A stretch of 64,000 nt of DNA from Ornithinibacter aureus (GTDB taxonomy: Bacteria; Actinomycetota; Actinomycetes; Actinomycetales; Dermatophilaceae): the NCBI RefSeq assembly GCF_009858245.1, contig NZ_VMSB01000001.1:1178001-1242000 (forward strand), given 5' to 3'. Position numbers and translations under genes: made by a program. Shown one piece after another: positions 34,576 to 43,604 of the stretch. The notes under the pieces are model-generated. The model searched no databases. It had not been told where the DNA came from and worked only from the letters and a program-made list of their open reading frames with translations. The number at the start of each line of letters is the position of its first letter. Position 1 is the first letter of the stretch.

Positions 34576-36117
34576 TCAGCGCAGGGCCTTGGCTCCCTTG
34601 TACTGCCACTCGATGGTGCCCTTGCCCTTGCCCTTGCCGGTGCCGTTGACGGCCGACGTGGTCTGGGCGAACGTCAGCGTCGCGTGGGCGATCGCATCGG
34701 ACATGATGTCCAGCGTCTGCGCGTCGAGGTTGTCGATGTCGTCGCAGGCCGAGTGGTAGCAGGGGTCGTAGGCGATCCCCGCGGTCCCGCCGAAGACGGC
34801 AGCCTCCTCGGCGCTCTTGATGCCCTCGGCCCCGGTGAACAGGCCACCGGCCGGGATGCCCGCCTCGATGAACGCGAAGTAGTCACTGCGCCCGTCGAAG
34901 TCGGTCGGCACCGAGGCCGAGCCCTGCGAGGTGAAGAAGCCGGTGAACACCGACTCGATGAGACCGGACCCGTTCGGGCCGGAGACACCCAACGCGTCAC
35001 CGTCTCCGTCGTAGACGAAGTTCACCGCGTTCGGCGATCCGACCATGTCGAAGTTGAGGTTCAGGGCCGTGTTCTTGATGTCCCGGGTCGACAGCTGCGA
35101 GACGTAGTACGAGGACCCGATGAGGCCGTCCTCCTCGCCGCTCCAGAACGCGAAGCGGACTCGGTTGGTCGGCGTGATGCCCAGCTCGGCCATCTTCAGG
35201 GCCGTCTCGAGAGTGGCCGCTGTGCCGGAGCCGTTGTCGTTGATGCCGGGGCCCTCGGAGACCGAGTCGAGGTGACCACCCACGACGACGGTGCGGTCGC
35301 CACGACCGGTGGGGGTGTCTGCGAGGAGGTTCTCGGTCTGAACCTGCGTGATGTTCACCTCGACTGCGAGGGAGAGCACGAGTCCAGCGGTGTTGGCCCA
35401 CGTCTCACCCGCGGCGAAGGAGGCGCTGACGACCGGGATGCCGCGCACGGGCTCACCGAGGGTGCCGCCGAAGACCGAGAGGCGGTCGTCACCGGCGACG
35501 ACGTTGCCCTGGTTGAAGACGATGACCGCGGTGGCGCCGGCTGCGGCGGCGTTGTCGGCCTTGACCGCGAAGTCACACGACCCGCGCTGGATGAGCGCGA
35601 TGTTGCCGGCCGGGAAGCCGGCGAAGTCGGCAGCCTCACAGCCACTGGTCGAGGCCCGGTCGCCGCCGAGGTTGATGTCGACAGCCGTGACCGCGGCGGT
35701 GACCGTGCCACCCCCCGAGTAGTCCATCGGGTAGAAGTCCACGCCGAACGTGTAGTCCTCGGCGCCCGGCGCGGTCTGGGAGAGCGCGGTGCCCGTGAAG
35801 TCGGTGCGCTCGTAGGTGAACGGCTGCCGCCAGGTGGAGTACCCGGCATCCTGGAGGAGCCCCTCGACGTAGTTCACCGAGGCGTCGTGGCCGCTCGTGC
35901 CCGCCGCCCGGTTGCCGTCGTTCTCGTCGGCGATCGTCTGGAACGCCTCGAGGTGCTCCATGACGCCCTCGAGGGTGACCGCTGCCCGCAGTGCACTGGT
36001 GTTGGTGGCGACGGCTGCCTGCGCCTGGCCGCCGAGGGCGACTGCGCCGCAGAGCGCCCCTGCCACCGTGAGGACCCCAACCGTTCTTGTCGTGCTGTGA
36101 CGTCGCTTCATCCGCAT
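34576..36117 (-). CDS. Secreted M28-family zinc aminopeptidase with PA domain
   Basis: 513 residues. A basic N-region (MRMKRRHSTTR) and hydrophobic core end at QAQAA, a Sec-type signal peptide. A protease-associated (PA) domain spans about 130-235 (GCEAADFAGFPAGNIALIQRGSCDFAVKADNAAAAGATAVIVFN). The M28 catalytic domain shows the co-catalytic zinc ligands in VVGGHLDSVSEGPGINDNGSG, WSGEEDGLIGS, LNFDMVGS and PCYHSACDD. It is closest to the Streptomyces griseus aminopeptidase group that releases hydrophobic N-terminal residues. The C-terminus has a GKGKGKG stretch. It stands alone between ComB-like and cimA, and pairs functionally with the S8 protease at 38271 in extracellular protein use. Confidence 0.93.
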   Translation of the reverse strand: MRMKRRHSTTRTVGVLTVAGALCGAVALGGQAQAAVATNTSALRAAVTLEGVMEHLEAFQTIADENDGNRAAGTSGHDASVNYVEGLLQDAGYSTWRQPFTYERTDFTGTALSQTAPGAEDYTFGVDFYPMDYSGGGTVTAAVTAVDINLGGDRASTSGCEAADFAGFPAGNIALIQRGSCDFAVKADNAAAAGATAVIVFNQGNVVAGDDRLSVFGGTLGEPVRGIPVVSASFAAGETWANTAGLVLSLAVEVNITQVQTENLLADTPTGRGDRTVVVGGHLDSVSEGPGINDNGSGTAATLETALKMAELGITPTNRVRFAFWSGEEDGLIGSSYYVSQLSTRDIKNTALNLNFDMVGSPNAVNFVYDGDGDALGVSGPNGSGLIESVFTGFFTSQGSASVPTDFDGRSDYFAFIEAGIPAGGLFTGAEGIKSAEEAAVFGGTAGIAYDPCYHSACDDIDNLDAQTLDIMSDAIAHATLTFAQTTSAVNGTGKGKGKGTIEWQYKGAKALR

Positions 36118-36219
36118 CTCCCTGCCCGGGCGTGAACCATCTCCGGCGGATGCCGGCCACTGGCGGACGTTAGCGCACCCCTGTCCTCGCGGGAAGGGGG
36201 TTCAGGCGGGACAAGCCGC

Positions 36220-37812
36220 TCAGCGGGGGGCGACTCCGGCGCGCACCAGACCGTAGGTGACCGACTCGACCAGGGCGTCCCACGATGCCTCGAGGATGTT
36301 CGCGGCCACCCCGATGGTGGTCCACGATGTCGTCCCGTCGGAGGTCTCGATGAGAACCCGCGTGACGGCATCCGTGCCGTGCGCCGCGTCGAGGATGCGC
36401 ACCTTGTAGTCGATGAGCTCGAGGTGGCCGATCTCGGGGTAGGCGGCAGCGAGCGAGGAGCGCAGCGCGTGGTCGAGGGCGTTGACCGGGCCGTTGCCCT
36501 CGCCGGTCTGCACGACCCGCTCCCCGGCCGCCGCCAGCTTGACGGTCGCCTCGGAGAGGGCGTCGTCGTCGCCGCGGGCATCGGTGATCACGCGCCAGGA
36601 CTCGACCTCGAAGAACGCGGGCAGGACGCCGTCGACCTCACGCCGCAGGAGCAGCTCGAAGCTGGCGTCCGCGGCGTCGAAGGTGTAGCCGCGCAGCTCC
36701 TTGTCCTTGACGGAGCGCAGCACCCGGGCGAGCGTGGCGGCATCCGCCTCGTCCGATGGGTCGAGGTCGAAGCCGAGCTCGCGCGACTTCAGCTCGATGG
36801 AGGCGCGCCCGGCCATGTCGGACACGAGCATGCGCATGTCGTTGCCGACGTGCTTGGGGTCCATGTGCTGGTAGAGGTCGGGGTCGACCTTGATCGCGCT
36901 GGCGTGCAGGCCGGCCTTGTGGGCGAAGGCGCTCGAGCCGACGTAGGGCTGGCGGGAGTACGCCGGCACGTTGGTGACCTCGGCGATGGCGTGGGCGATG
37001 CGGGTGGACTCCTGAAGCCGGTGCGGCTCGAGCAGGTCCAGCCCCTTCTTCAGCTGGAGGTTGGCGACCACGGTGAGCAGGTCGGCGTTGCCGGTGCGCT
37101 CGCCGTACCCGTTGACCGTTCCCTGCACGTGGGTGGCGCCGGCGTCGACCGCCGCCATCGAGTTGGCGACGGCGCACCCGGTGTCGTTGTGGCAGTGGAT
37201 GCCGATGCGCGCGCCGGTGCTGACGACGACGTCGCGCACGACGTCGGCCACCTGGTCGGGCAGCATGCCGCCGTTGGTGTCGCACAGGGCGATGACCTCG
37301 GCGCCGGACTCGGCCGCGGCGCGCACGGCCTCGAGGGCATAGGCCCGGTCGGTGGCGTAGCCGTCGAAGAAGTGCTCGGCATCGAGGAACACGCGGCGGC
37401 CCTCGCCGCGCAGGAACGACACGGTGTCGCGGATCATCTCGAGGTTCTCCTCGAGCGTGGTGCGCAGGGCCCGCTCGACGTGGCCGGTGTGCGACTTCGC
37501 GACGAGCGTGATCACCTGCGCCTGGCTGTCCAGCAGCGCCCGTACGAGCGGGTCCCTCGCCGCACGCCCCCCGGCCCGACGGGTTGCGCCGAAGGCGGCC
37601 AGGGTGGCGTTGCGCAGGCGAAGGTCCGTGGCGGCCCGCGCGAAGAACTCGGTGTCCTTGGGGTTGGCGCCCGGCCACCCGCCCTCGATGAAGCCGACGC
37701 CCAGGTCGTCGAGGTGCGCGGAGATGGCGAGCTTGTCACCCACGGAGAGGTTGAGGCCCTCCTGCTGGGCGCCGTCACGCAGCGTCGTGTCGTAGACGTG
37801 GAGGTCACTCAT
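36220..37812 (-). CDS. cimA: Citramalate synthase
   Basis: Condenses pyruvate and acetyl-CoA to (R)-citramalate, the first step of threonine-independent isoleucine synthesis. The ATG at 37812 starts MSDLHVYDTTLRDGAQQEG, the HMGL-like metal/active-site signature; 530 residues. HCHNDTGCAVANSMAAVDAGATHVQGTVNGYGERTGNADL holds the metal-binding histidines, and the C-terminal LeuA-type regulatory domain starts near 380, so feedback inhibition (typically by isoleucine) is expected. It belongs to the long TIGR00977-type family rather than LeuA. LeuCD and LeuB in this window carry out the next steps. The upstream 240 bases hold a peptide-coding leader and terminator (38001-38096). Confidence 0.94.
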   Translation of the reverse strand: MSDLHVYDTTLRDGAQQEGLNLSVGDKLAISAHLDDLGVGFIEGGWPGANPKDTEFFARAATDLRLRNATLAAFGATRRAGGRAARDPLVRALLDSQAQVITLVAKSHTGHVERALRTTLEENLEMIRDTVSFLRGEGRRVFLDAEHFFDGYATDRAYALEAVRAAAESGAEVIALCDTNGGMLPDQVADVVRDVVVSTGARIGIHCHNDTGCAVANSMAAVDAGATHVQGTVNGYGERTGNADLLTVVANLQLKKGLDLLEPHRLQESTRIAHAIAEVTNVPAYSRQPYVGSSAFAHKAGLHASAIKVDPDLYQHMDPKHVGNDMRMLVSDMAGRASIELKSRELGFDLDPSDEADAATLARVLRSVKDKELRGYTFDAADASFELLLRREVDGVLPAFFEVESWRVITDARGDDDALSEATVKLAAAGERVVQTGEGNGPVNALDHALRSSLAAAYPEIGHLELIDYKVRILDAAHGTDAVTRVLIETSDGTTSWTTIGVAANILEASWDALVESVTYGLVRAGVAPR

Positions 37813-38000
37813 CGGTTCTCGTTCACCCGGATCGCTCTGCCGGTACACCCGGCGTCGTGTGCCCCGGCCCGTGCGGGCCGGGGCGATGACGTGTGCTGCT
37901 TGCCGTTCCATTCTCGGGCCAGCGCTGCCGTCGTGCCGCCCGGGGGTGGGGGCGGCCGACCCTTGCTCCCCGGTCCCGCCGCACCTGCGACGCTCCGACA

Positions 38001-38030
38001 AGCAAAAGACCCCCCGGGTGCGGGAGGTCT
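38001..38030 (-). terminator. Terminator hairpin of the cimA attenuator
   Basis: On the minus strand AGACC pairs with GGTCT around an inner CCC/GGG stem (one C-A mismatch), followed directly by TTTTGCTTG. It begins one base after the upstream hairpin 38031-38055 and lies 189 bases before cimA, so it is a leader terminator. Confidence 0.8.
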
Positions 38031-38055
38031 GCGCGACGAGGAGTTCTCGTCGCGC
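38031..38055 (-). promoter_or_regulatory. Leader (pause) hairpin of the cimA attenuator
   Basis: Perfect 10-bp arms GCGCGACGAG and CTCGTCGCGC (38031-38040 and 38046-38055 on the plus strand) with a 5-base loop. The 5' arm on the RNA starts at the last base of the leader-peptide stop codon, so a ribosome stalled on the Leu-Ile-Ile codons would cover it. Confidence 0.75.
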
Positions 38056-38096
38056 TAGCCGATAATGAGCGTGGCGGTGGCCACAGGAAGCATCAC
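38055..38096 (-). CDS. cimA leader peptide (Leu/Val/Ile/Thr-rich)
   Basis: Thirteen codons: (M)MLPVATATLIIG then TAG, starting at GTG 38096 or ATG 38093. Leu, Val, Leu, Ile, Ile and two Thr codons precede a hairpin and terminator, the arrangement of a ribosome-mediated attenuator. GACAGT at 38103-38108 stands 6 bases before the GTG, the same spacing as in the ilvB leader, suggesting that both peptides start leaderless transcripts. The codon enrichment for branched-chain residues matches the pathway of the downstream gene. Too short to be found by length criteria. Confidence 0.75.
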   Translation of the reverse strand: MMLPVATATLIIG

Positions 38097-38102
38097 CCGC
38101 AC

Positions 38103-38108
38103 ACTGTC
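38103..38108 (-). promoter_or_regulatory. Candidate -10 box of the cimA leader
   Basis: GACAGT followed by 6 bases and GTG. The same hexamer and spacing precede the ilvB leader peptide. No convincing -35 was found. Confidence 0.45.
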
Positions 38109-38222
38109 GCACGGCGGGGTGGGCCGGGCACAGCCGGCGTCCACATGCTGGCGGCCACGGGAACGACGACCCGGCCCGACGGCATCCGATCACGCCCGCT
38201 CCGATCACGCCTGCCCCGGGCA

Positions 38223-38265
38223 CGACGACGGCGGCGACCCCGGGTGGGGGCCGCCGCCGTCGTCG
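38223..38265 (-). terminator. Hairpin after the S8 protease gene
   Basis: Perfect 14-bp stem, 38223-38236 with 38252-38265, 15-base loop, 5 bases downstream of the protease stop. Very GC-rich with no T-run; probably an intrinsic hairpin with weak termination. Confidence 0.55.
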
Positions 38266-38270
38266 TCGAA

Positions 38271-41200
38271 TCAGGGAGCGGAGACGAGCACCGACCCGGT
38301 ACCGAGCACGGCACCGGCCGCGGTGACGACGTTCATCTCACCGAAGAGCTGGCGCCCGGCAGCCGCGGGAGCCGTCGCCGTGAGCGAGCCCGTGACCGTG
38401 GCCGACTGCCCACCATCGAGGGTGAGGGCCGTTCCGGGGACCGTGAGGGTCCCGAGCGCCGACGAGAAGAACACGTCGAGGTAGTCGTACTCGGTCGTGC
38501 CTGCGGGCACGGAGTACCCGTCGACGACCACCGTGTACGTCCCGGCCGCCGGGTTGGCGAGCGAGACCGACTCGTCGGAGTCACCGTCGGCGTCCTGACC
38601 GACCAGCGCACCGGCGGCGTTGTAGACCGACAGGTCCAGGTCAGCCGACAGGTCCGAGGGGTTGCCGATGCTCACGTCGAGTCGCTGCGCCCCGGCCGGA
38701 ACCTCGACCTCGAACTCCTCGGATGCCGCGTCGGCGATGCTCGGGCGCTGGCTGACGGCCGACCCGAGGTTGCCACCCTTGGGCGTGACCGTGACCGGGC
38801 CGAAGTCGTTGCGCACCGTCCACGAGACCGGGGTGGCCTCGCCGATGGGGGCAGCGACGGTCTGGATCGCCGGGTCGACCGTGACGCCCTGGGCGGCAGC
38901 CGTCAGGCGGTACGGGTTCTCGAGGAACGGCGAGGTGCGCCGCGACTCGACGATGAGCTCCCAGACACCCGGGATCGGGTTGCTGTACGCCCGCGAGTTC
39001 GCGTTGCAGGACGAGCCGGGGAAGTTCGTGTAGCACTGCGTCGTCGCCGTCGGGTCCACCGGGACGCCGTACGGGTTGAACGCGACCCAGCGAACCTGGC
39101 TGTTCGTCGCGATGCCACCGAGGTTGACCTGAAGGGCCTTGGTGCCCTCGGGGACGGTCACGAAGTGGCGCTTGACGAGGTTGCGCTCGACCTCGCTGGT
39201 CTTGGTCAGCGAGTACGAGGGCTTCTTCAGGTCTTCGGACGCCACCACGGCGAGCATGACGCGGTGGTCGACGACGCCGGTCCTGGGGTCGTCGACGACG
39301 AGGATCGCGGAGTGCAGACCGGCCGTGCGCGGCTTGGCCACGACGGTGATGGCCCGAGCGCGGTCCAGACGAAGGGATGCCGCCGACGGAACCGTGAAGG
39401 TGCCGTCGTTGCCGATCAGACGGACGCGGTGCGCCACGGCGCCCGAGGCACCGGAGGTGCGGGTCACCTTGACGGTGTAGGTCTTGCTCTGACCGACCTT
39501 GTGGCCGCCCTCGCCCGCGGCGCAGCGGTTGTAGACACCGGTGCCGCGGTCGGGGGTGGCCAGGAAGTCGGAGATCGGCGTGCAGACCGGTGCGTCGGTG
39601 GTGAACGTGCGCGTCGCCGGCTTGGTCTTCAGCAGCTTCCAGGACGCCGGCACGTCGATCTGCCCGTTGCCCTGGGACACCGCCTCGACACCCTTGACGA
39701 AGTCAGCCGTGGTGTACATCGACTCACGCAGCTGTGCGGGGGTGATCGGCGTGCCCGTGGCGAACCCGGCCGAGAGCAGCAGGGCTGCCCCACCGGCGGC
39801 CTGCGGGGAGGCCATCGACGTCCCGTTGAACATCGCGTACCCGACGGGGAGGGTGTAGCCGGTCTCCGCGACGCCTGGCTGCTCGAGCCACTGCGGCACG
39901 CTCGAGACCGCCGAACCCGGGGCCATGACGTTGGGCTTGAAGCCGCCGTCCTCCCGAGGGCCGCGTGAGGAGTAGTTGTGCAGCGTCAGCGGGGTGGAGA
40001 CGACCGAGCCGTAGTTGGACAGCCAGGTCTCCTTGCTCACCGACGACGCCACGCTGACCACGCTCGTCGCGACCGACGGGTCGCCGATCGTGTTGATGCC
40101 GGCGCCGCTGTTGCCGGCGGAGATGAACAGCTGGACGCCGTATTCGTCGATGAGCGCGTCGTAGAGGCGGGCCCGGGCGTTGTTGCCGTCGTTGAGGGCG
40201 GGCAGGCCACCGATCGACATGTTGACGACGTCGACGCCACGGTTGGCGACGAGGTCGACCATGCCGTCGGTCAGGGCCGCTGCGGTGCAGCCGCCACCCC
40301 AGGTGCAGGCCCGCGAGGAGACGACCTTGGCACCGGGTGCCTGACCGTCGACGGCCCCACCGAACAGGCTGTTGCCCGCCGCGATGCCGGCGACGTGGCT
40401 GCCGTGGGCGTCCTCGACGATGCCGATGTTGACGAAGTCCGCCGTGCCGGGCAGGCCGGCCGGCGTGACGTCGACACCCTTGCGATACTCGACGACGAAC
40501 GGCATCCGCTCGACGACGTCGGTCGCCGGGTTGTCGGTGCCGAAGTGGCCGATGTCGAAGTTCTCCTTGTAGGGGCGCATCTTCTCGCTCGCCTCGAAGG
40601 TGAAGTTCTGGTTGGCGTCGACCCAGATGTCGTTGGTCGCCGGGTCGAACAGCACACCGAAGCGGTCGGTGGTGTCACCGTCACGGTTCACGTCGCCACC
40701 GGGCTCGCTCGCCGCAGTGATGCTCTCGCTGAACCGGTTGATCTTGTACGACCCGGAGGACGGGAGGGTCCAGGTCGACGAGGCGTACGACGCCTCCGGG
40801 CCGGTCACATCGGTGAGCATGGCCCGCCACGTGCCGTCACCGTCGAACAGCGGGTCGGTCGCGGTCACCCAGTCGACGATCTTGCGCTCGCCGGTCGTCG
40901 TGGTCTGCAGGGCAGGGTGGTCGAGGTCGACACCGGAGTCGATGACGCCGATGGTCACGCCACGCCCGTCCCAGGTCGGGTGGGCGGTGCGGAAGTCCAC
41001 CGAGCCGATCTCGTTGGTCGGCATGTACGGGTTGACCTCGGGCGTCGACGGGCCGGGTGCGTCGACGGATGCCGTGGCCCCCGCGCGTCCGGAGCTCTCG
41101 ACCGTGGGGTCGGGCAGCGGGATCGACTCGTTGAGGTCGACGGCCAGGACCTTGGCCAGGCCGGCGACCTTCTCCACGGCCGAGGTCGGCACGGTCGCGC

Positions 41201-41558
41201 GCACGTACCCGATGCGGTCGTTGGTCATGCCGGTGAAGCCGCCGTTGGCCTTCACCGAGGCAGCAACCCCCTTCGTGGCGCCCTTCTCGGTCGCCAGCAG
41301 GATGGTCACTCGCTTCTCGCCCTTGCTGCGGGCCTTCTCGAGCAGCTGACGGTCGTGCTGGCCCAGCTTGTCCTTGCTGGCCTTCTTCTTCAGCGTGCCC
41401 TTGTCGGCGTTGGCCTTGGGGGCGGTGACCTTGGCCCGGGGTTCGGGCTCTGCGGCACCTGCGGACGTGGCCGTGGTCGAGACCAGGCCCGCCGCGAGGG
41501 CAGCCGCTGCAAGGGCTGCGAGCGCTGTTCGCGCTGGTTGGGTGGAACGTCGTGACAT
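38271..41558 (-). CDS. Secreted subtilisin-like serine protease (S8) with PPC-type C-terminal domain
   Basis: 1095 residues from the ATG at 41558 (MSRRSTQPARTALAALAAAA...), chosen because GGATGC stands 8-10 bases upstream; two earlier ATGs are possible. A signal peptide ends near residue 36, and an inhibitor-I9-like propeptide occupies about 60-150. The catalytic triad is Asp207 in GVIDSGVDLDH, His near 383 in DAHGSHVAGIAAGN and Ser near 579 in FNGTSMASPQAAGG. A PA-like insertion lies between Asp and His. The C-terminal third contains beta-rich repeats and a pre-peptidase (PPC) domain, AGALVGQDADGDSDESVSLANPAAGTYTVVVDG. It is monocistronic. An extracellular degradative protease is the natural reading. 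Confidence 0.94.
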   Translation of the reverse strand: MSRRSTQPARTALAALAAAALAAGLVSTTATSAGAAEPEPRAKVTAPKANADKGTLKKKASKDKLGQHDRQLLEKARSKGEKRVTILLATEKGATKGVAASVKANGGFTGMTNDRIGYVRATVPTSAVEKVAGLAKVLAVDLNESIPLPDPTVESSGRAGATASVDAPGPSTPEVNPYMPTNEIGSVDFRTAHPTWDGRGVTIGVIDSGVDLDHPALQTTTTGERKIVDWVTATDPLFDGDGTWRAMLTDVTGPEASYASSTWTLPSSGSYKINRFSESITAASEPGGDVNRDGDTTDRFGVLFDPATNDIWVDANQNFTFEASEKMRPYKENFDIGHFGTDNPATDVVERMPFVVEYRKGVDVTPAGLPGTADFVNIGIVEDAHGSHVAGIAAGNSLFGGAVDGQAPGAKVVSSRACTWGGGCTAAALTDGMVDLVANRGVDVVNMSIGGLPALNDGNNARARLYDALIDEYGVQLFISAGNSGAGINTIGDPSVATSVVSVASSVSKETWLSNYGSVVSTPLTLHNYSSRGPREDGGFKPNVMAPGSAVSSVPQWLEQPGVAETGYTLPVGYAMFNGTSMASPQAAGGAALLLSAGFATGTPITPAQLRESMYTTADFVKGVEAVSQGNGQIDVPASWKLLKTKPATRTFTTDAPVCTPISDFLATPDRGTGVYNRCAAGEGGHKVGQSKTYTVKVTRTSGASGAVAHRVRLIGNDGTFTVPSAASLRLDRARAITVVAKPRTAGLHSAILVVDDPRTGVVDHRVMLAVVASEDLKKPSYSLTKTSEVERNLVKRHFVTVPEGTKALQVNLGGIATNSQVRWVAFNPYGVPVDPTATTQCYTNFPGSSCNANSRAYSNPIPGVWELIVESRRTSPFLENPYRLTAAAQGVTVDPAIQTVAAPIGEATPVSWTVRNDFGPVTVTPKGGNLGSAVSQRPSIADAASEEFEVEVPAGAQRLDVSIGNPSDLSADLDLSVYNAAGALVGQDADGDSDESVSLANPAAGTYTVVVDGYSVPAGTTEYDYLDVFFSSALGTLTVPGTALTLDGGQSATVTGSLTATAPAAAGRQLFGEMNVVTAAGAVLGTGSVLVSAP

Positions 41559-41715
41559 GTGGCGCATCCTGTCGGGAAGGGTGGTGAGTGAACCCCCGGG
41601 TCGGTTGGTGCGGGCACAGTGCACCATGACGCCCCCGTCCAGCGGGAGGATCTTTCCCGATTTCTGACTATTCCTTTACCTTTTGCGGTGTCGCTCCTGA
41701 CGTTCGCGTCAAGCG

Positions 41716-42825
41716 TCACGCATCGAGCCGGGCCCACCACGGGTCAGCGTCCGGCGGCGCGGCCGGGTCGATGCGTTGTCCCACCTTGGGCACGGCGACC
41801 TCGACGCCGGCCGCACCGGCGGCGGCGAGGAGCCGTTGAACCGGCTCGGCCCACGGGTGCGGCGCGAGCACGAAGGTGCACCAGTGGATCGGCAGCACCA
41901 ACCCGCCACCCATCGCCACTGCCGCCTCGACGGCCTCCTCGGGGTCGAGGTGGATGTCGCGCCAGGCCGGGTCGTAGGCGCCGACGGCCATCAGCAACGC
42001 GTCGAACGGACCGTGGTCGGCGCCGATTCGGGTGTACCCGTCGAAGTACCCCGTGTCACCCGAGAAGAAGACCCGACCGCTGGCCCCGGAGATCACCCAC
42101 GACGCCCACAGCGTGCCGTCGCGCCGCAGACCGCGACCGGAGAAGTGCTGGGCCTCGACGGCGGTGATGCGCACTCCCGCCACGTCGTGACCGTCCTCCC
42201 AGTCGCACTCGATGATGCGGTGGGTGGGCACCCCCCAGGTCTCGAGGTGTGCTCCGACGCCGAGGGGTACGAGGAAGACGGCACCGGTGAGCTGGCAGAG
42301 CTGGCGGATGGTGTCCATGTCGAGGTGGTCGTAGTGGTCGTGCGAGATGACGACGGCATCCACCCGGCCCAGGCCGGTCAGGGGCACCGGCACCGCGTGC
42401 AGCCGCTTGGGCCCGACGTGCTGGCTCGGGCTGCAGCGATCGCTCCAGACGGGGTCGAGCAGGATCCGGGCACCGTCGAGCTCGACCAGGCACGACGCGT
42501 GCCCGAACCAGGTGATGTGCAGACCATCGGGTCGCGGCTCGTGCGAGGCACTGACCACCGGGATCGGCCTCGCTGGTTTGCGGGTCTCGGCGCTGTCCCG
42601 GAAGCGGCGCAGCACGTCGCGCTGCTGCGAGGGCATCGAGGAGGTCCTGCGGCTGGTGTTGTGGAACGCCCCCGCGCGGTACGACGCGGAGCGCTTCATC
42701 CGCTCGAGGCGGGCTCCGGCCGGGCGCCCACCCATCGCGGCATTCACCCCTCGTCCGGCGGCGGCGAAGGCACCGAGGGCACTGGCCGCACCCGCGGCGA
42801 TGGCAAGTCGGTTGAGCCTGGTCAC
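41716..42825 (-). CDS. NAPE-PLD-like metallo-beta-lactamase-fold hydrolase
   Basis: About 369 residues from a GTG at 42825 (a start at 42852 would overlap the upstream gene). A short hydrophobic N-terminal segment (LAIAAGAASALGAFAAAGRG) may be a signal or anchor. The lactamase_B_2 domain begins at HITWFGHASCLVELDGARILLDPVWSDRCSP. VVISHDHYDHLDMDTIRQL is the zinc motif HxHxDH, GDTGYFDGY supplies the bridging Asp, and HWCTFVL a late His. This set matches N-acyl-phosphatidylethanolamine phospholipase D-type enzymes. It is the last gene of the minus-strand cluster that begins with the GlnA4-like gene, 10 bases after the amidohydrolase, so it is probably co-transcribed. Substrate is unproven. Confidence 0.85.
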   Translation of the reverse strand: MTRLNRLAIAAGAASALGAFAAAGRGVNAAMGGRPAGARLERMKRSASYRAGAFHNTSRRTSSMPSQQRDVLRRFRDSAETRKPARPIPVVSASHEPRPDGLHITWFGHASCLVELDGARILLDPVWSDRCSPSQHVGPKRLHAVPVPLTGLGRVDAVVISHDHYDHLDMDTIRQLCQLTGAVFLVPLGVGAHLETWGVPTHRIIECDWEDGHDVAGVRITAVEAQHFSGRGLRRDGTLWASWVISGASGRVFFSGDTGYFDGYTRIGADHGPFDALLMAVGAYDPAWRDIHLDPEEAVEAAVAMGGGLVLPIHWCTFVLAPHPWAEPVQRLLAAAGAAGVEVAVPKVGQRIDPAAPPDADPWWARLDA

Positions 42826-42835
42826 CGGGTGATTG

Positions 42836-43579
42836 TCACCCGCGGGCCGCACCCTGTCGTGCAGATTCCACCAATGCGGCGAACAGTCGCGGGTCGGCGC
42901 CCGCTTCGGGGTGCCACTGCACGGCCACCCGGAACGGGGCTGCCGGGTCCTCCATCGCCTCGAGCGTGCCGTCGGCGTGCCAGGCGGCAGCCCGGTAGCC
43001 CGTCCCCTCGAGCGACGACGGCCGTACGGCCTGGTGGTGGTAGGTCGGCACGTCGAGCGGCCCGTCCCCGAGGATGCCGGCCACCCGGGTTCCGCTCACG
43101 GGAGTCACGAGGTGGTGGGCGTGGACCCCTGGCGCAGGGCAGTGCTCGTCGGTGCCGACGACGTCGGGCAGGTGCTGGTCCAGGGCTGCACCGCCGGCCA
43201 CCGCCATGACCTGCATGCCGCGACAGATGCCGAGCACCGGCATCCGAGCGGTCCACGACATCCGGGCGAGCGCGAGCTCCCAGGCATCGCGGTCGGGTCG
43301 CGGGTCCTGCGAGGTGACGTGGGGCGGGGCGCCGTAGCGCGCCGCCTCGACATCCGCCCCGCCGGCGATGACGAGGCCGTCGAGCCGGGCGAGCACCGTC
43401 GCCGCCACCTGGTCGTCAGCATCCGGCCGGGGCGGCAGGACCACCACGAGTGCCCCTGCGCGCTCCAGGTGGTCGACGTACCCGTGCGGGAGCACCGCAC
43501 TGCGCTGAGCCACCCACGGAGCCCGGTCGACGTCCTCGACGTAGCAGGAGACGCCGATCACCGGCCGGTCGACACCCAT
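42836..43579 (-). CDS. Gamma-glutamyl amide hydrolase (class I GATase, PuuD-like)
   Basis: 247 residues from the ATG at 43579 (MGVDRPVIGVSCYVEDVDRAPW). Peptidase C26 features: RLDGLVIAGGADVEAARYG, the nucleophile elbow GICRGMQVMAVAGGAALDQHL with Cys, and QWHPE with the His-Glu pair. It cleaves gamma-glutamyl amide bonds, such as gamma-glutamyl-GABA in the putrescine pathway or the corresponding glutamyl acid in the ethanolamine pathway. Downstream of the aldehyde dehydrogenase and SDR genes, in the order seen in the mycobacterial glnA4 locus, it would be the last enzymatic step releasing glutamate. Confidence 0.9.
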   Translation of the reverse strand: MGVDRPVIGVSCYVEDVDRAPWVAQRSAVLPHGYVDHLERAGALVVVLPPRPDADDQVAATVLARLDGLVIAGGADVEAARYGAPPHVTSQDPRPDRDAWELALARMSWTARMPVLGICRGMQVMAVAGGAALDQHLPDVVGTDEHCPAPGVHAHHLVTPVSGTRVAGILGDGPLDVPTYHHQAVRPSSLEGTGYRAAAWHADGTLEAMEDPAAPFRVAVQWHPEAGADPRLFAALVESARQGAARG

Positions 43580-43604
43580 CACCACACCGTCACCCCACCG
43601 TCCG

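Noticed and set aside
37893-39968. Open frame of nearly 700 codons opposite the S8 protease and cimA leader
   Set aside because: Arg/Gly-rich antisense shadow of a well-supported protease gene.
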